Source: Gammaproteobacteria bacterium (lineage in GTDB: Bacteria; Pseudomonadota; Gammaproteobacteria; Enterobacterales; Alteromonadaceae). From it: DNA of 7,887 nt. The notes under the pieces are model-generated. The model was not told the DNA's origin and ran no database searches. It saw only the letters and a list, made by a program, of their open reading frames with translations. This document shows, one piece after another, positions 1 to 6,422 of this stretch (its first letter is position 1; each line of letters begins with the position of its first letter). A program made the position numbers and the translations under genes. Location of the stretch: assembly GCA_027484495.1 (NCBI GenBank), contig JAIXSW010000008.1, positions 1 to 7,887 on the forward strand, in the 5' to 3' direction.

Positions 1-270
1 CTCTTCGATCGACAGATGCGCATAAGTCCAGCTGGCGACCGAATGACGGACCCGGCCTTTGAGCGCAGACGAAGCAGTGGCTTGCCCTGCAGCAACCGAG
101 CCTGCCGCTGCCGTGCTTGTTGCTGCTGGGGTGGCGGTCGCGGCACAACCTGTCAGCAATAACGACGGGCCGGCGACACCAAGTGCCATACTGCCAGCGG
201 CCAGTTGCTTTAACATGCTGCGGCGTGTCAGATCCATCGTGGCCGTCTGCGGAGGATGCAACTCAGACAT
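1..270 (-). CDS. Tat-exported lipoprotein, hydroxypyruvate-isomerase-like TIM-barrel protein (N-terminal 90 codons only)
   Basis: This is the 5' part of a gene that continues past the left edge. The visible 90 residues begin with a twin-arginine motif (TRRSMLK, residues 15-21), then a hydrophobic stretch ending in a lipobox (LTGC, residues 39-42). An Ala/Thr/Ser-rich linker follows, and then GRVRHSVASWTY, which resembles the start of the mature barrel in proteins annotated as exported hydroxypyruvate isomerase/sugar phosphate isomerase. It is therefore probably folded in the cytoplasm, exported by Tat and lipid-anchored. The start at 270 is preferred because GGAG lies six bases upstream; an internal Met12 has no comparable site. 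The ATG overlaps the stop of the symporter gene by 8 bp, so the two are probably translationally coupled. Family assignment rests on a short stretch of mature protein, and the catalytic residues lie outside the window. Confidence 0.75.
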   Translation of the reverse strand, partial: MSELHPPQTATMDLTRRSMLKQLAAGSMALGVAGPSLLLTGCAATATPAATSTAAAGSVAAGQATASSALKGRVRHSVASWTYAHLSIEE

Positions 271-1507
271 GGCGCTCTCCTTGTTTTTCCGAAGTAACCG
301 CCAGAGTTTCGTTTTTGAAAATCAGTGCAAACAGCACCAGTACCACAGCGGCAAAACCGGCCGGGAATAACCAGATTTGGGTCCAGTCGGCGCCAGCAGC
401 TGTGGTGTAAGCCTGTGTCACTTGCCCTGCGACACTAAAGCCAATCAGCATGCCGATGCCATAAGTCGCAAGCGTGATCAGGCCCTGCGCTGAACTTTTG
501 TATGCAGCACCGGCTTTGCTGTTGGTGTAAATCTGGCCGGAGACAAAAAAGAAGTCATAACAAATACCGTGCAGCGCAATGCCGACCAGTAACAAAGCCA
601 CGCCACTGCCGGCATCGCCATACGCAAACAGCACATAACGCAGCACCCAGGCCGCCATGCCTAAAATCAGCGTCCAGCGAATGCCAAAACGGTTTAAGAA
701 CAGTGGTAATGCCAGCATAAAGGCGACTTCGGACACTTGCCCCAGCGTCATTTTGCCAGTGGCATTTTCGACACCGACGGCGGTCAGAAACGGATTGGCA
801 TTCTGGTAATAAAATGCCAGCGGGATACAAATCAGAATTGATGAGACAAAAAACAGCGCGAAATTGCGATCTTTTAATAGTTTCAGCGCATCCAGTCCGA
901 GCAGTTCACCGATCTTGACCTGACTGCCACGCGCCGCTGGTGGCGTCGCCGGGAGCGTAAAGCTATACAGGCCAAGCGCTAAAGACGCAGCCGCACACAT
1001 CAGGAAAGTGTTTTGCAGAGCGCCGGCCGCAATGGCCTCAGCCGCATCCCAGCCAAACAGATAGCTGATCACAAGGCCTGCAGCTATCCAGCCGATAGTG
1101 CCCCAGACGCGAATTTGACCAAACTCACGCTCCGGCTGTTGCATCTGGCCAAAAGACACCGAATTCACCAGCGCCAGCGTGGGCATATAGGCCAGCATAT
1201 AGCCGAGCACTAATGGATAAAACGCGGCGAAATCAGTGGCCTGCGCCATCAAATACATCAGCACTGCGCCTATCAGGTGTAACACTGCCAAAATGCGCTC
1301 GGCATTAAAAAAGCGGTCGGCGATTAAACCGATAAAAAACGGCGCGATAATGGCGCCCCAGCTTTGCGTGGAAAACGCCATACCCGTTTGCGGGCCGTCG
1401 GCGCCGAGGTTTTGGCTTAAAAAGGTCCCCAGCGTGACAAACCAGCCGCCCCAGATAAAAAACTGCAGAAACATCATAGTGCCGAGACGTATTTTTATTG
1501 TACTCAT
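263..1507 (-). CDS. NHS-family (NupG-like) MFS symporter
   Basis: A predicted inner-membrane proton symporter of 414 residues, close to the roughly 418 of E. coli NupG. Many stretches match NupG as I recall it: MMFLQFFIWGGW near the N-terminus, AYMPTLALVNSVSF, QIRVWGTIGWI, LLGLDALKLLKD before the central loop, and QVSE followed by AAWVLRYVLFAYGD in the second half. Family members have twelve membrane helices, and the hydrophobic pattern here fits. Known relatives carry nucleosides, but NHS proteins also sit inside sugar-catabolism clusters in other bacteria, and the neighbours here point to a sugar or glycoside. The start at 1507 (MSTIKIRLG) is chosen because GGGG lies six bases upstream and NHS proteins begin this way; an in-frame ATG at 1513 is the alternative. 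It is third in the minus-strand operon, after a 148-bp gap that holds tandem repeats and a hairpin. Confidence 0.9.
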   Translation of the reverse strand: MSTIKIRLGTMMFLQFFIWGGWFVTLGTFLSQNLGADGPQTGMAFSTQSWGAIIAPFFIGLIADRFFNAERILAVLHLIGAVLMYLMAQATDFAAFYPLVLGYMLAYMPTLALVNSVSFGQMQQPEREFGQIRVWGTIGWIAAGLVISYLFGWDAAEAIAAGALQNTFLMCAAASLALGLYSFTLPATPPAARGSQVKIGELLGLDALKLLKDRNFALFFVSSILICIPLAFYYQNANPFLTAVGVENATGKMTLGQVSEVAFMLALPLFLNRFGIRWTLILGMAAWVLRYVLFAYGDAGSGVALLLVGIALHGICYDFFFVSGQIYTNSKAGAAYKSSAQGLITLATYGIGMLIGFSVAGQVTQAYTTAAGADWTQIWLFPAGFAAVVLVLFALIFKNETLAVTSEKQGERHV

Positions 1508-1564
1508 CGTCATCCCCGTGATTTTTGTTGTTGTGTTGTCTGTTCTAATTTTTGTATGTCGTAT

Positions 1565-1606
1565 TGGCAGGCCAGCGAGTTCAGGCCCGCTTGCTCTGGC
1601 CCGCCA
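1565..1606 (-). other. Intercistronic hairpin between the isomerase and symporter genes
   Basis: The arms at 1596-1606 and 1565-1575 form an 11-bp stem on the minus-strand transcript with a single G-U wobble, around a 20-base loop. No T run follows, so it is unlikely to be a simple rho-independent terminator. It sits about 58 bases upstream of the symporter start and could stabilise or process the operon mRNA. Function is inferred. Confidence 0.55.
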
Positions 1607-1608
1607 GT

Positions 1609-1660
1609 ACAAATCGCTATGCCAAAGCGCTAATCCAATCTGCTAATCCAAAGCGCTATT
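1609..1660. repeat. Four imperfect 13-bp tandem repeats at the 3' end of the isomerase gene
   Basis: Read on the minus strand, four consecutive 13-mers are AATAGCGCTTTGG, ATTAGCAGATTGG, ATTAGCGCTTTGG and CATAGCGATTTGT (plus-strand 1648-1660, 1635-1647, 1622-1634, 1609-1621). Copies one and three differ at a single base; copies two and four are more diverged. The isomerase stop codon (1656-1658) lies in the first copy, so the array is mostly downstream untranslated sequence, immediately before the intercistronic hairpin. It may have arisen by slippage or be a binding array; no known element is recognised. Confidence 0.65.
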
Positions 1661-2711
1661 CAAGGCCTAGAATGCGCCGGTTGCGCGCGGTGTCCGAACT
1701 GCCGCCGGCAAAATCATCAAAAGCGCGGGTTGCGCGGTTAATCAGATGGGCGGCGATAAAAGGTGCACCTTCCTGCGCGCCTTGTGCCGAGTCTTTTAAA
1801 CAGCATTCCCATTCCAGTACTGCCCAGCCGCGATAGCCATACTGAGTTAACTTACTGAAAATACTTTTGAAATCGACCTGACCATCGCCTAATGAGCGAA
1901 AACGGCCGGGTCTGTCCACCCAGTCCTGATACCCCCCGTACACGCCGGCACGACCGTCCGGCCGGAATTCGGCATCTTTGACATGGAACATTTTGATCCG
2001 GTCGTGGTAACGATCAATAAAGGCCAGATAATCCAGTTGCTGCAGCACAAAATGGCTGGGGTCAAACAGGATATTGGCGCGCGGGTGGTGGTTGGTGGCT
2101 TTCAGGAAACGCTCAAAACTGGCGCCATCGTGCAAATCTTCTCCAGGATGGATTTCATAACAAACATCAACACCGGCCGCATCAAAAGCGTCCAGGATCG
2201 GTAACCAGCGGGCGGCAAGCTCGGCAAAACCCTGCTCGACCAGGCCAGCCGGTCGTTGTGGCCACGGATAAACCAGATGCCACAACAAAGCGCCGGAGAA
2301 AGTCGCGTGCGCTTTGAGGCCCAGATTCTGGCTGGCTTTTGCCGCCAGTTTCAGCTGTGCGATCGCCCAATCAGTCCGTTCTTTTGGCTTGCCACGTAAA
2401 TGCGCCGGCGCAAAATTATCAAACAGTTCGTCATAAGCCGGATGTACGGCGACCAGCTGGCCCTGTAGATGTGTCGATAACTCAGTAATGCTGATGCCGA
2501 CGGCGGCGCATTGTGCCTTGATGTCATCGCAGTAGGCCTGACTGCTCGCCGCCTTCTCCAAATCAAATAATGCGGGGTCGTTGGTCGGCACCTGAATGCC
2601 TTTGTAACCCAAGTCCGCTGCCCATTTCGCCATACTAATCAGATTGTTAAATGGTGCGGTATCGCCCATAAACTGCGCCAGGAAAATCGCCGGGCCCTGA
2701 ATACTGTTCAT
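1656..2711 (-). CDS. Cytoplasmic sugar phosphate isomerase/epimerase-like TIM-barrel enzyme
   Basis: A 351-residue protein of the xylose isomerase-like TIM-barrel superfamily (AP endonuclease 2 fold). These enzymes usually hold a divalent metal and act on sugars by isomerisation, epimerisation or related enediolate chemistry. Candidate metal and catalytic residues sit on successive strands: YEIHPGE (E186, H188), LFDPSHF (D217, H220), FHVKDAEF (H243, D246) and LEWE (E300, E302). There is no signal peptide, so it should act in the cytoplasm. The start is supported by GAGGA seven bases upstream of the ATG. It lies 65 bp downstream of the Gfo/Idh/MocA gene, and the gap contains a strong hairpin. 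Pairing of a Gfo dehydrogenase with a TIM-barrel epimerase parallels E. coli YcjS/YcjR, a 3-keto-sugar pathway, but the true substrate is unknown. The last codons enter a 13-bp tandem repeat. Confidence 0.87.
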   Translation of the reverse strand: MNSIQGPAIFLAQFMGDTAPFNNLISMAKWAADLGYKGIQVPTNDPALFDLEKAASSQAYCDDIKAQCAAVGISITELSTHLQGQLVAVHPAYDELFDNFAPAHLRGKPKERTDWAIAQLKLAAKASQNLGLKAHATFSGALLWHLVYPWPQRPAGLVEQGFAELAARWLPILDAFDAAGVDVCYEIHPGEDLHDGASFERFLKATNHHPRANILFDPSHFVLQQLDYLAFIDRYHDRIKMFHVKDAEFRPDGRAGVYGGYQDWVDRPGRFRSLGDGQVDFKSIFSKLTQYGYRGWAVLEWECCLKDSAQGAQEGAPFIAAHLINRATRAFDDFAGGSSDTARNRRILGLE

Positions 2712-2736
2712 TGTGTGTCCTCGCTAAAACGCTGTC

Positions 2737-2763
2737 GCAATAACGGGGCTACCCGCTTATTGC
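2737..2763 (-). other. Intercistronic hairpin between the oxidoreductase and isomerase genes
   Basis: On the minus strand GCAATAA pairs perfectly with TTATTGC, and inside it CGGG pairs with CCCG around a four-base loop, leaving one bulged G. There is no following T run, so it is not a canonical terminator. It lies about 25 bases before the isomerase start codon, clear of its ribosome binding site. A role in mRNA processing or in protecting one segment is possible but inferred. Confidence 0.6.
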
Positions 2764-2776
2764 TTGAAGATTCGGG

Positions 2777-3946
2777 TTAACCCACATCCGGCACTGCCTG
2801 CCATTTTTCACTGCTGGCAGTGCTGACGGTGTCAATAAAGGCCATACCGCGTAAGCCAGCGCTGATCCCCGGCACGCCGCTTGGTGTGCCGCGCTCACCG
2901 GCGCGAATAGCGTTGGCAAAATCACGATACAGATTGGCCATCGCTTCTAAATATCCTTCCGGATGCCCGGCCGGCAGACGGCAACGTTTCAGTGCTTCTG
3001 CGCCGAGTCCTGCCTGACCGGCCCCGGCGCGCAGCACATAAAATGGCGCGCCATGTGGCCGTACGATAATGCTGTTTGGCTCCATCTGCTGCCACTCCAG
3101 CCCGCCTTTGTCGCCATACAGCCGAATTTTCAGCGCGTTTTCTTCGCCGGCACAGATTTGACTGGCGATCAGCACACCACTGGCACCGCCATTGGTTTTA
3201 AACAAGGCCGCACCGTCATCGTCGAGCCGCCGGCCCGGTACATGACTGGCCAGTTCTGCACAGAGCTGGTGAATGCGCTGACCGCTGATAAATTCAGCCA
3301 GACCAAAGGCATGCGTGCCAATGTCCGCCATGCAACCGCTATTGCCAGCCTGCGCCGGATCGGTGCGCCAGCTCGCCTGTTTTTGCGCACTGGCTTCTAA
3401 ATTGTCGGTCAGCCAGCCTTGTGGGTATTCGACATAAATTTTACGTAAGGTGCCAAGCACACCATCAGCCACCAGCTGTTTGGCCTGCCACACCATTGGA
3501 TACCCGAGGTAAGTGTGCGCCAGCCCGTAAAGCCGGTCGCTTTGCGCCAGTTCGGCCGCCAGCAATTCGGTTTCAGAGAGTGTGACGCCAGCCGGTTTTT
3601 CGCAAAACACATGGAAACCTGCGGCGATCGCGGCGCGGCTGACCGGCACATGCAGCTGATTTGGGGTGACGATGACCAGCAGCTGCATCCGCTCCTGCTC
3701 CGGCAATGCCGCTTCCGCGTCTAGCATCTGCTGCCAACTTGCGTAGACACGCTCAGGTGCCAGATCCAGACTTTGACCGGTGCGCTGGTTGTTACCCGGG
3801 TCACGGCTAAAAGCACCGCAGACTAATTCGGTCTGCCCATCTAACGCCGCGGCGTGACGATGCACGGCACCGATAAAAGCACCTTCGCCCCCACCGAGCA
3901 TGCCTAAACGAATTTTCTGCGAACGGGGTCGGACTGGCTGAACCAT
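2777..3946 (-). CDS. Gfo/Idh/MocA-family NAD(P)-dependent sugar oxidoreductase
   Basis: A 389-residue protein with the two-domain Gfo/Idh/MocA architecture. The N-terminal Rossmann fold shows LGMLGGGEGAFIG (residues 14-26) for dinucleotide binding, TPNQLH (94-99) and the family signature EKP (116-118). The C-terminal catalytic domain carries GCMADIGTHAF (204-214), whose D208 and H212 match the usual catalytic Asp/His pair. There is no signal peptide, so it is expected to be cytoplasmic. Family members oxidise or reduce a sugar hydroxyl, often at C2 or C3, including glucoside 3-dehydrogenases such as YcjS. The start at 3946 has AGGG about nine bases upstream; the frame remains open upstream to a GTG at 4009 but without a comparable site. 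It is first in the minus-strand operon and divergent from the regulator. Substrate and direction of the reaction cannot be told from sequence. Confidence 0.92.
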   Translation of the reverse strand: MVQPVRPRSQKIRLGMLGGGEGAFIGAVHRHAAALDGQTELVCGAFSRDPGNNQRTGQSLDLAPERVYASWQQMLDAEAALPEQERMQLLVIVTPNQLHVPVSRAAIAAGFHVFCEKPAGVTLSETELLAAELAQSDRLYGLAHTYLGYPMVWQAKQLVADGVLGTLRKIYVEYPQGWLTDNLEASAQKQASWRTDPAQAGNSGCMADIGTHAFGLAEFISGQRIHQLCAELASHVPGRRLDDDGAALFKTNGGASGVLIASQICAGEENALKIRLYGDKGGLEWQQMEPNSIIVRPHGAPFYVLRAGAGQAGLGAEALKRCRLPAGHPEGYLEAMANLYRDFANAIRAGERGTPSGVPGISAGLRGMAFIDTVSTASSEKWQAVPDVG

Positions 3947-4024
3947 GTGTGTATCCCTGACAAAAGCGATGTGGAAAAGCCGGGGCGGATGCAGACACCG
4001 CAATGCCACCCAAGCCTGATTTAA

Positions 4025-4046
4025 AAAATGTAACGGATTACATTTT
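4025..4046. promoter_or_regulatory. LacI-family operator, oxidoreductase side
   Basis: A palindrome with perfect 9-bp arms (AAAATGTAA and TTACATTTT) around CGGA. Its core resembles the site at 4201-4218 (shared AATGT, a central region around CG, and TTACATT). It lies about 80 bp upstream of the oxidoreductase ATG and covers the spacer and -10 region of the minus-strand promoter candidate, as expected for repression. The cognate protein is inferred to be the adjacent LacI-family regulator. Confidence 0.8.
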
Positions 4047-4056
4047 GCCGCGTCAA
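4027..4056 (-). promoter_or_regulatory. Candidate promoter of the oxidoreductase-symporter operon
   Basis: On the minus strand TTGACG (plus 4051-4056) is followed after 18 bases by TACATT (plus 4027-4032). The -35 matches five of six consensus bases and the -10 four of six. The operator at 4025-4046 overlaps the spacer and -10. A start near 4020 would give a leader of about 75 bases. Confidence 0.5.
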
Positions 4057-4173
4057 CCTAAAATCCGGCCAAAAGCAAAATATTTGCGGCATTTTTGCAC
4101 AAAACTAAAATCAGCGCCGCACCAGAAGCGAGCATTTGCACTAATTTATTGCGCAGAAAAGCCACAGCCCCCC

Positions 4174-4202
4174 TTCACAGCGCACAGAATATCCCTTATA
4201 AA
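4174..4202 (+). promoter_or_regulatory. Candidate promoter of the LacI-family regulator gene
   Basis: TTCACA (4174-4179) and TATAAA (4197-4202) are each one base from the sigma-70 consensus and are separated by 17 bases. The predicted start near 4209 falls in the middle of the operator at 4201-4218, giving a leader of about 80 bases before the ATG at 4288. Confidence 0.65.
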
Positions 4203-4218
4203 TGTTACCGGTTACATT
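4201..4218. promoter_or_regulatory. LacI-family operator, regulator side
   Basis: AATGTTACCGGTTACATT is a palindrome with one mismatched pair and the central CG typical of LacI-family operators. It begins inside the -10 box of the promoter candidate for the regulator gene and spans its expected transcription start, which suggests autorepression. Its centre is 174 bp from the centre of the second site. Confidence 0.82.
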
Positions 4219-4287
4219 GAAAGCTATTGCATCATCAGTCACGGAACTGAGTAGAATGCCGGTTTGGATCCAACAAAAAGAACGCCT

Positions 4288-5319
4288 ATGTCCAACATCC
4301 GCGAAGTGGCCCGTTTGGCCGAAGTGTCCGTGGCAACAGTCTCCCGGACTTTGCAGCAACCCGATTTGGTGTCGCTGAAGACCCGTAACAAAGTACTGGC
4401 GGCGGTTAAAGCGGCCGGCTACAAACCCAATTTAATGGCAGTGCGCTTCCGCTCTGGCAAAACGCATAATTTAGTCGTGCTGGTCCCCACTGTCGCCAAC
4501 GTATTCTTCGCCCGTGTGATCAGCGGCATGCAGGAAGCTGCGCACGAAAACCAATATGCGCTGCTGCTTGGCAACACGCTCGGTGATGACGAGATGGAAG
4601 CGGCCTACGCCAAGATGGTGCAGACCTCACAGGCGGATGGCCTGATTCAACTGCGGGCGCACAATCCTTTTAGCGCCGCAGAGCCAGCCGAACCCAATGA
4701 CGAAGCGCCGGCTTTATTACCAATGGTCAATGCCTGTGAAGTGCTCGACAAAGCGCCTTGCCCGACCGTGGTGCTGGATAACCGCGCGGCAGCAAGTGCG
4801 ATGACCGAACATTTATTAGCACTTGGGCATCAGCGTATCGCGATGATTAAAGGCCCGGCCCGTAGCCCATTAACCCGCGACCGTGTTGCCGGTTATCGCG
4901 ATGCGCTGCAGGCTGCCGGCGTGCCTTTTGCCGAAGAATTACTGTCGCCGGGGAATTTCTCGCTGCAATCCGGCTATCAGGCTGCCGGCGATTTGCTGGC
5001 TCTGCCGGATCCGCCTACGGCGATTTTCTGTGAAAACGACGAGATGGCGATTGGCGCCATTCAGCGCATTAAACAGCAGGGGTTGCGCGTGCCGGCAGAT
5101 ATCTCAGTCGCTGGCTTTGACGACATTTCATTTGCCGCTTTTACTGATCCGCCGCTGACCACGATAGCGCAGCCCGCGGAAGAATTCGGCCGCACCGCAG
5201 TGCGGTTGCTGATTGATGTGTTGGAAGGAAAACTCAGTAAGGCGCCAAAAGTGATTTTGCCTTTTGATCTGGTGATCAGAGGGAGTACCGGCCCGGCGCC
5301 AACTCAACAAAACAGCTAG
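4288..5319 (+). CDS. LacI-family transcriptional regulator, CytR-like
   Basis: A 343-residue repressor-type regulator. Residues 4-23 form the N-terminal helix-turn-helix (IREVARLAEVSVATVSRTL), followed by a hinge (about 46-58, YKPNLMAVRFRSGK) and a periplasmic-binding-protein-like ligand domain with family landmarks FCENDEMAIGAI (about 247), ISVAGFDDI (about 272) and DPPLTTIAQP. The C-terminal half, ending in DLVIRGSTG, closely recalls E. coli CytR. The start at 4288 is chosen because MSNIREVA is the normal beginning of the family; the ribosome binding site is weak (AAAAGAA), and an in-frame TTG at 4264 would add eight unlikely residues. It is divergent from the oxidoreductase operon and probably cotranscribed with the exported isomerase 62 bp downstream. 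Two palindromic operators flank its promoter region, implying control of both arms. The effector is unknown; a catabolic intermediate or nucleoside-like ligand is plausible. Confidence 0.93.
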   Translation: MSNIREVARLAEVSVATVSRTLQQPDLVSLKTRNKVLAAVKAAGYKPNLMAVRFRSGKTHNLVVLVPTVANVFFARVISGMQEAAHENQYALLLGNTLGDDEMEAAYAKMVQTSQADGLIQLRAHNPFSAAEPAEPNDEAPALLPMVNACEVLDKAPCPTVVLDNRAAASAMTEHLLALGHQRIAMIKGPARSPLTRDRVAGYRDALQAAGVPFAEELLSPGNFSLQSGYQAAGDLLALPDPPTAIFCENDEMAIGAIQRIKQQGLRVPADISVAGFDDISFAAFTDPPLTTIAQPAEEFGRTAVRLLIDVLEGKLSKAPKVILPFDLVIRGSTGPAPTQQNS

Positions 5320-5381
5320 CACGACAGCAGCACCAGATTAGCTAGACAAACCGCTATCAGACCACAACAGGGAGCTTCATC

Positions 5382-6263
5382 ATGATCACGACCTCAACAC
5401 TGCCATCGCCAAGCCGTCGTCAGTTTCTGCAGCAAACGAGTGCAGGCATAGCCGCTTTGACTCTGCTCGGTAACCCTTTGCAGGCACTGGCTGCCGGCCA
5501 AAGCAGCAGTGGCGCCGCAAAAAAAGCCGGCCTGCAGTTATACACACTGCGTGACATGATGGAAAAAAGTGTCGCCGACACGCTGAAACTGGTCGCGGGC
5601 GTCGGTTACGGCGATGTCGAATTCGCCGGCTATTTTGGCCACAGTGCCGCAGATATCCGCAAACTGCTTGATGCCAACGGCCTTGCTGCGCCGTCTGTGC
5701 ATGTGCCACTGGAAGTGCTCAGAAGCGCCCTGCCACAAGTGATCAAAGATGCCAAAGTGATTGGCCATCAATATATTGTGCTGCCCTGGTTATCCGAAGA
5801 GCAGCGCGGCGATTCAGTCGACAACTATAAAAAGCTGGCGGTCGAACTGAATGGCTTTGCCAAACCGATCAAAGACGCTGGCCTGCAGCTGGCCTATCAC
5901 AACCATGATTTCGAGCTGCTGCCGGTCAAAGGCGGTGTGCCTTACGACGTGTTACTCAGCGAAACCGAGCAAGATTTAGTCAAGATGGAGCTGGACTTGT
6001 TCTGGGCGGTCAAAGCCGGCGTCGACCCGCTGAAACTGTTTGCCGCCAATCCGGGCCGCTTCCCGCTGGTCCATGTCAAAGATATGGCCAAAGACGGCGC
6101 CATGGTTGACGTTGGTACCGGCACTATTGATTTTAAAGCCATTTTCGCCAAAGCTGAGCAAGCGGGCATCCGCCACCAGTTTATCGAACACGACAACTCC
6201 AGCAACCGGATCACGACTATCCGTCAAGGTTATCAGACGCTGTCGCAAGTACTGAAGAGCTGA
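5382..6263 (+). CDS. Tat-exported sugar phosphate isomerase/epimerase-like TIM-barrel protein
   Basis: A 293-residue protein of the xylose isomerase-like TIM-barrel superfamily with a twin-arginine signal (SRRQFLQ, residues 11-17), a hydrophobic segment and a probable cleavage site after ALA (35-37), so it should act in the periplasm without a lipid anchor. The barrel opens with GLQLYTLRD (50-58). Candidate metal or catalytic residues are in YHNHDFE (172-178), MELDLFW (E203, D205), VHVKD (H231, D234) and FIEHD (E269, H270, D271). GGGAG lies about seven bases upstream of the ATG. It follows the regulator by 62 bp on the same strand and is closed by a terminator. Exported proteins of this type are often found in Gfo/Idh/MocA clusters and some relatives act on keto-sugars; the reaction here is not known. 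It is shorter and clearly different from the cytoplasmic barrel at 1656-2711. Confidence 0.88.
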   Translation: MITTSTLPSPSRRQFLQQTSAGIAALTLLGNPLQALAAGQSSSGAAKKAGLQLYTLRDMMEKSVADTLKLVAGVGYGDVEFAGYFGHSAADIRKLLDANGLAAPSVHVPLEVLRSALPQVIKDAKVIGHQYIVLPWLSEEQRGDSVDNYKKLAVELNGFAKPIKDAGLQLAYHNHDFELLPVKGGVPYDVLLSETEQDLVKMELDLFWAVKAGVDPLKLFAANPGRFPLVHVKDMAKDGAMVDVGTGTIDFKAIFAKAEQAGIRHQFIEHDNSSNRITTIRQGYQTLSQVLKS

Positions 6264-6307
6264 GTTGGTATTCGCTTTGATGGGCTAGATTGCGGTTGAA
6301 CACCTGT

Positions 6308-6340
6308 CCCCGGTCAGCGCAGCGGTACCGGGGTTTTGTT
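6308..6340 (+). terminator. Rho-independent terminator after the exported isomerase
   Basis: CCCCGGT and ACCGGGG form a perfect 7-bp GC-rich stem around a 12-base loop, followed by TTTTGTT. It lies 45 bases past the stop codon and ends the regulator-isomerase transcript. A second 6-bp hairpin (GGGTGC 6343-6348 with GCACCC 6362-6367) follows without a T run. No T run appears on the minus strand, so it is not an obvious terminator for the convergent acetyltransferase gene. Confidence 0.85.
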
Positions 6341-6422
6341 GTGGGTGCGGCTATTGCGACAGCACCCTCGACCAGCGTTCCAGGCCGCCTGTCTGAATGA
6401 ACCCAACATCAAAGCAGCCAGG

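Noticed and set aside
1508..1612. In-frame upstream extension of the symporter
   Set aside because: NHS proteins begin near MSTIKIRLG, and the added 35 residues are hydrophilic and overlap the hairpin and repeat region.
2774..2783. Perfect 10-bp palindrome GGGTTAACCC over the oxidoreductase stop codon
   Set aside because: Short, lies at the end of a coding region, has no repeat elsewhere in the window and does not match the operator motif; chance is likely.
3947..4009. In-frame upstream extension of the oxidoreductase to a GTG codon
   Set aside because: It lacks a ribosome binding site, the added residues do not resemble the family N-terminus, and the ATG at 3946 is well placed.
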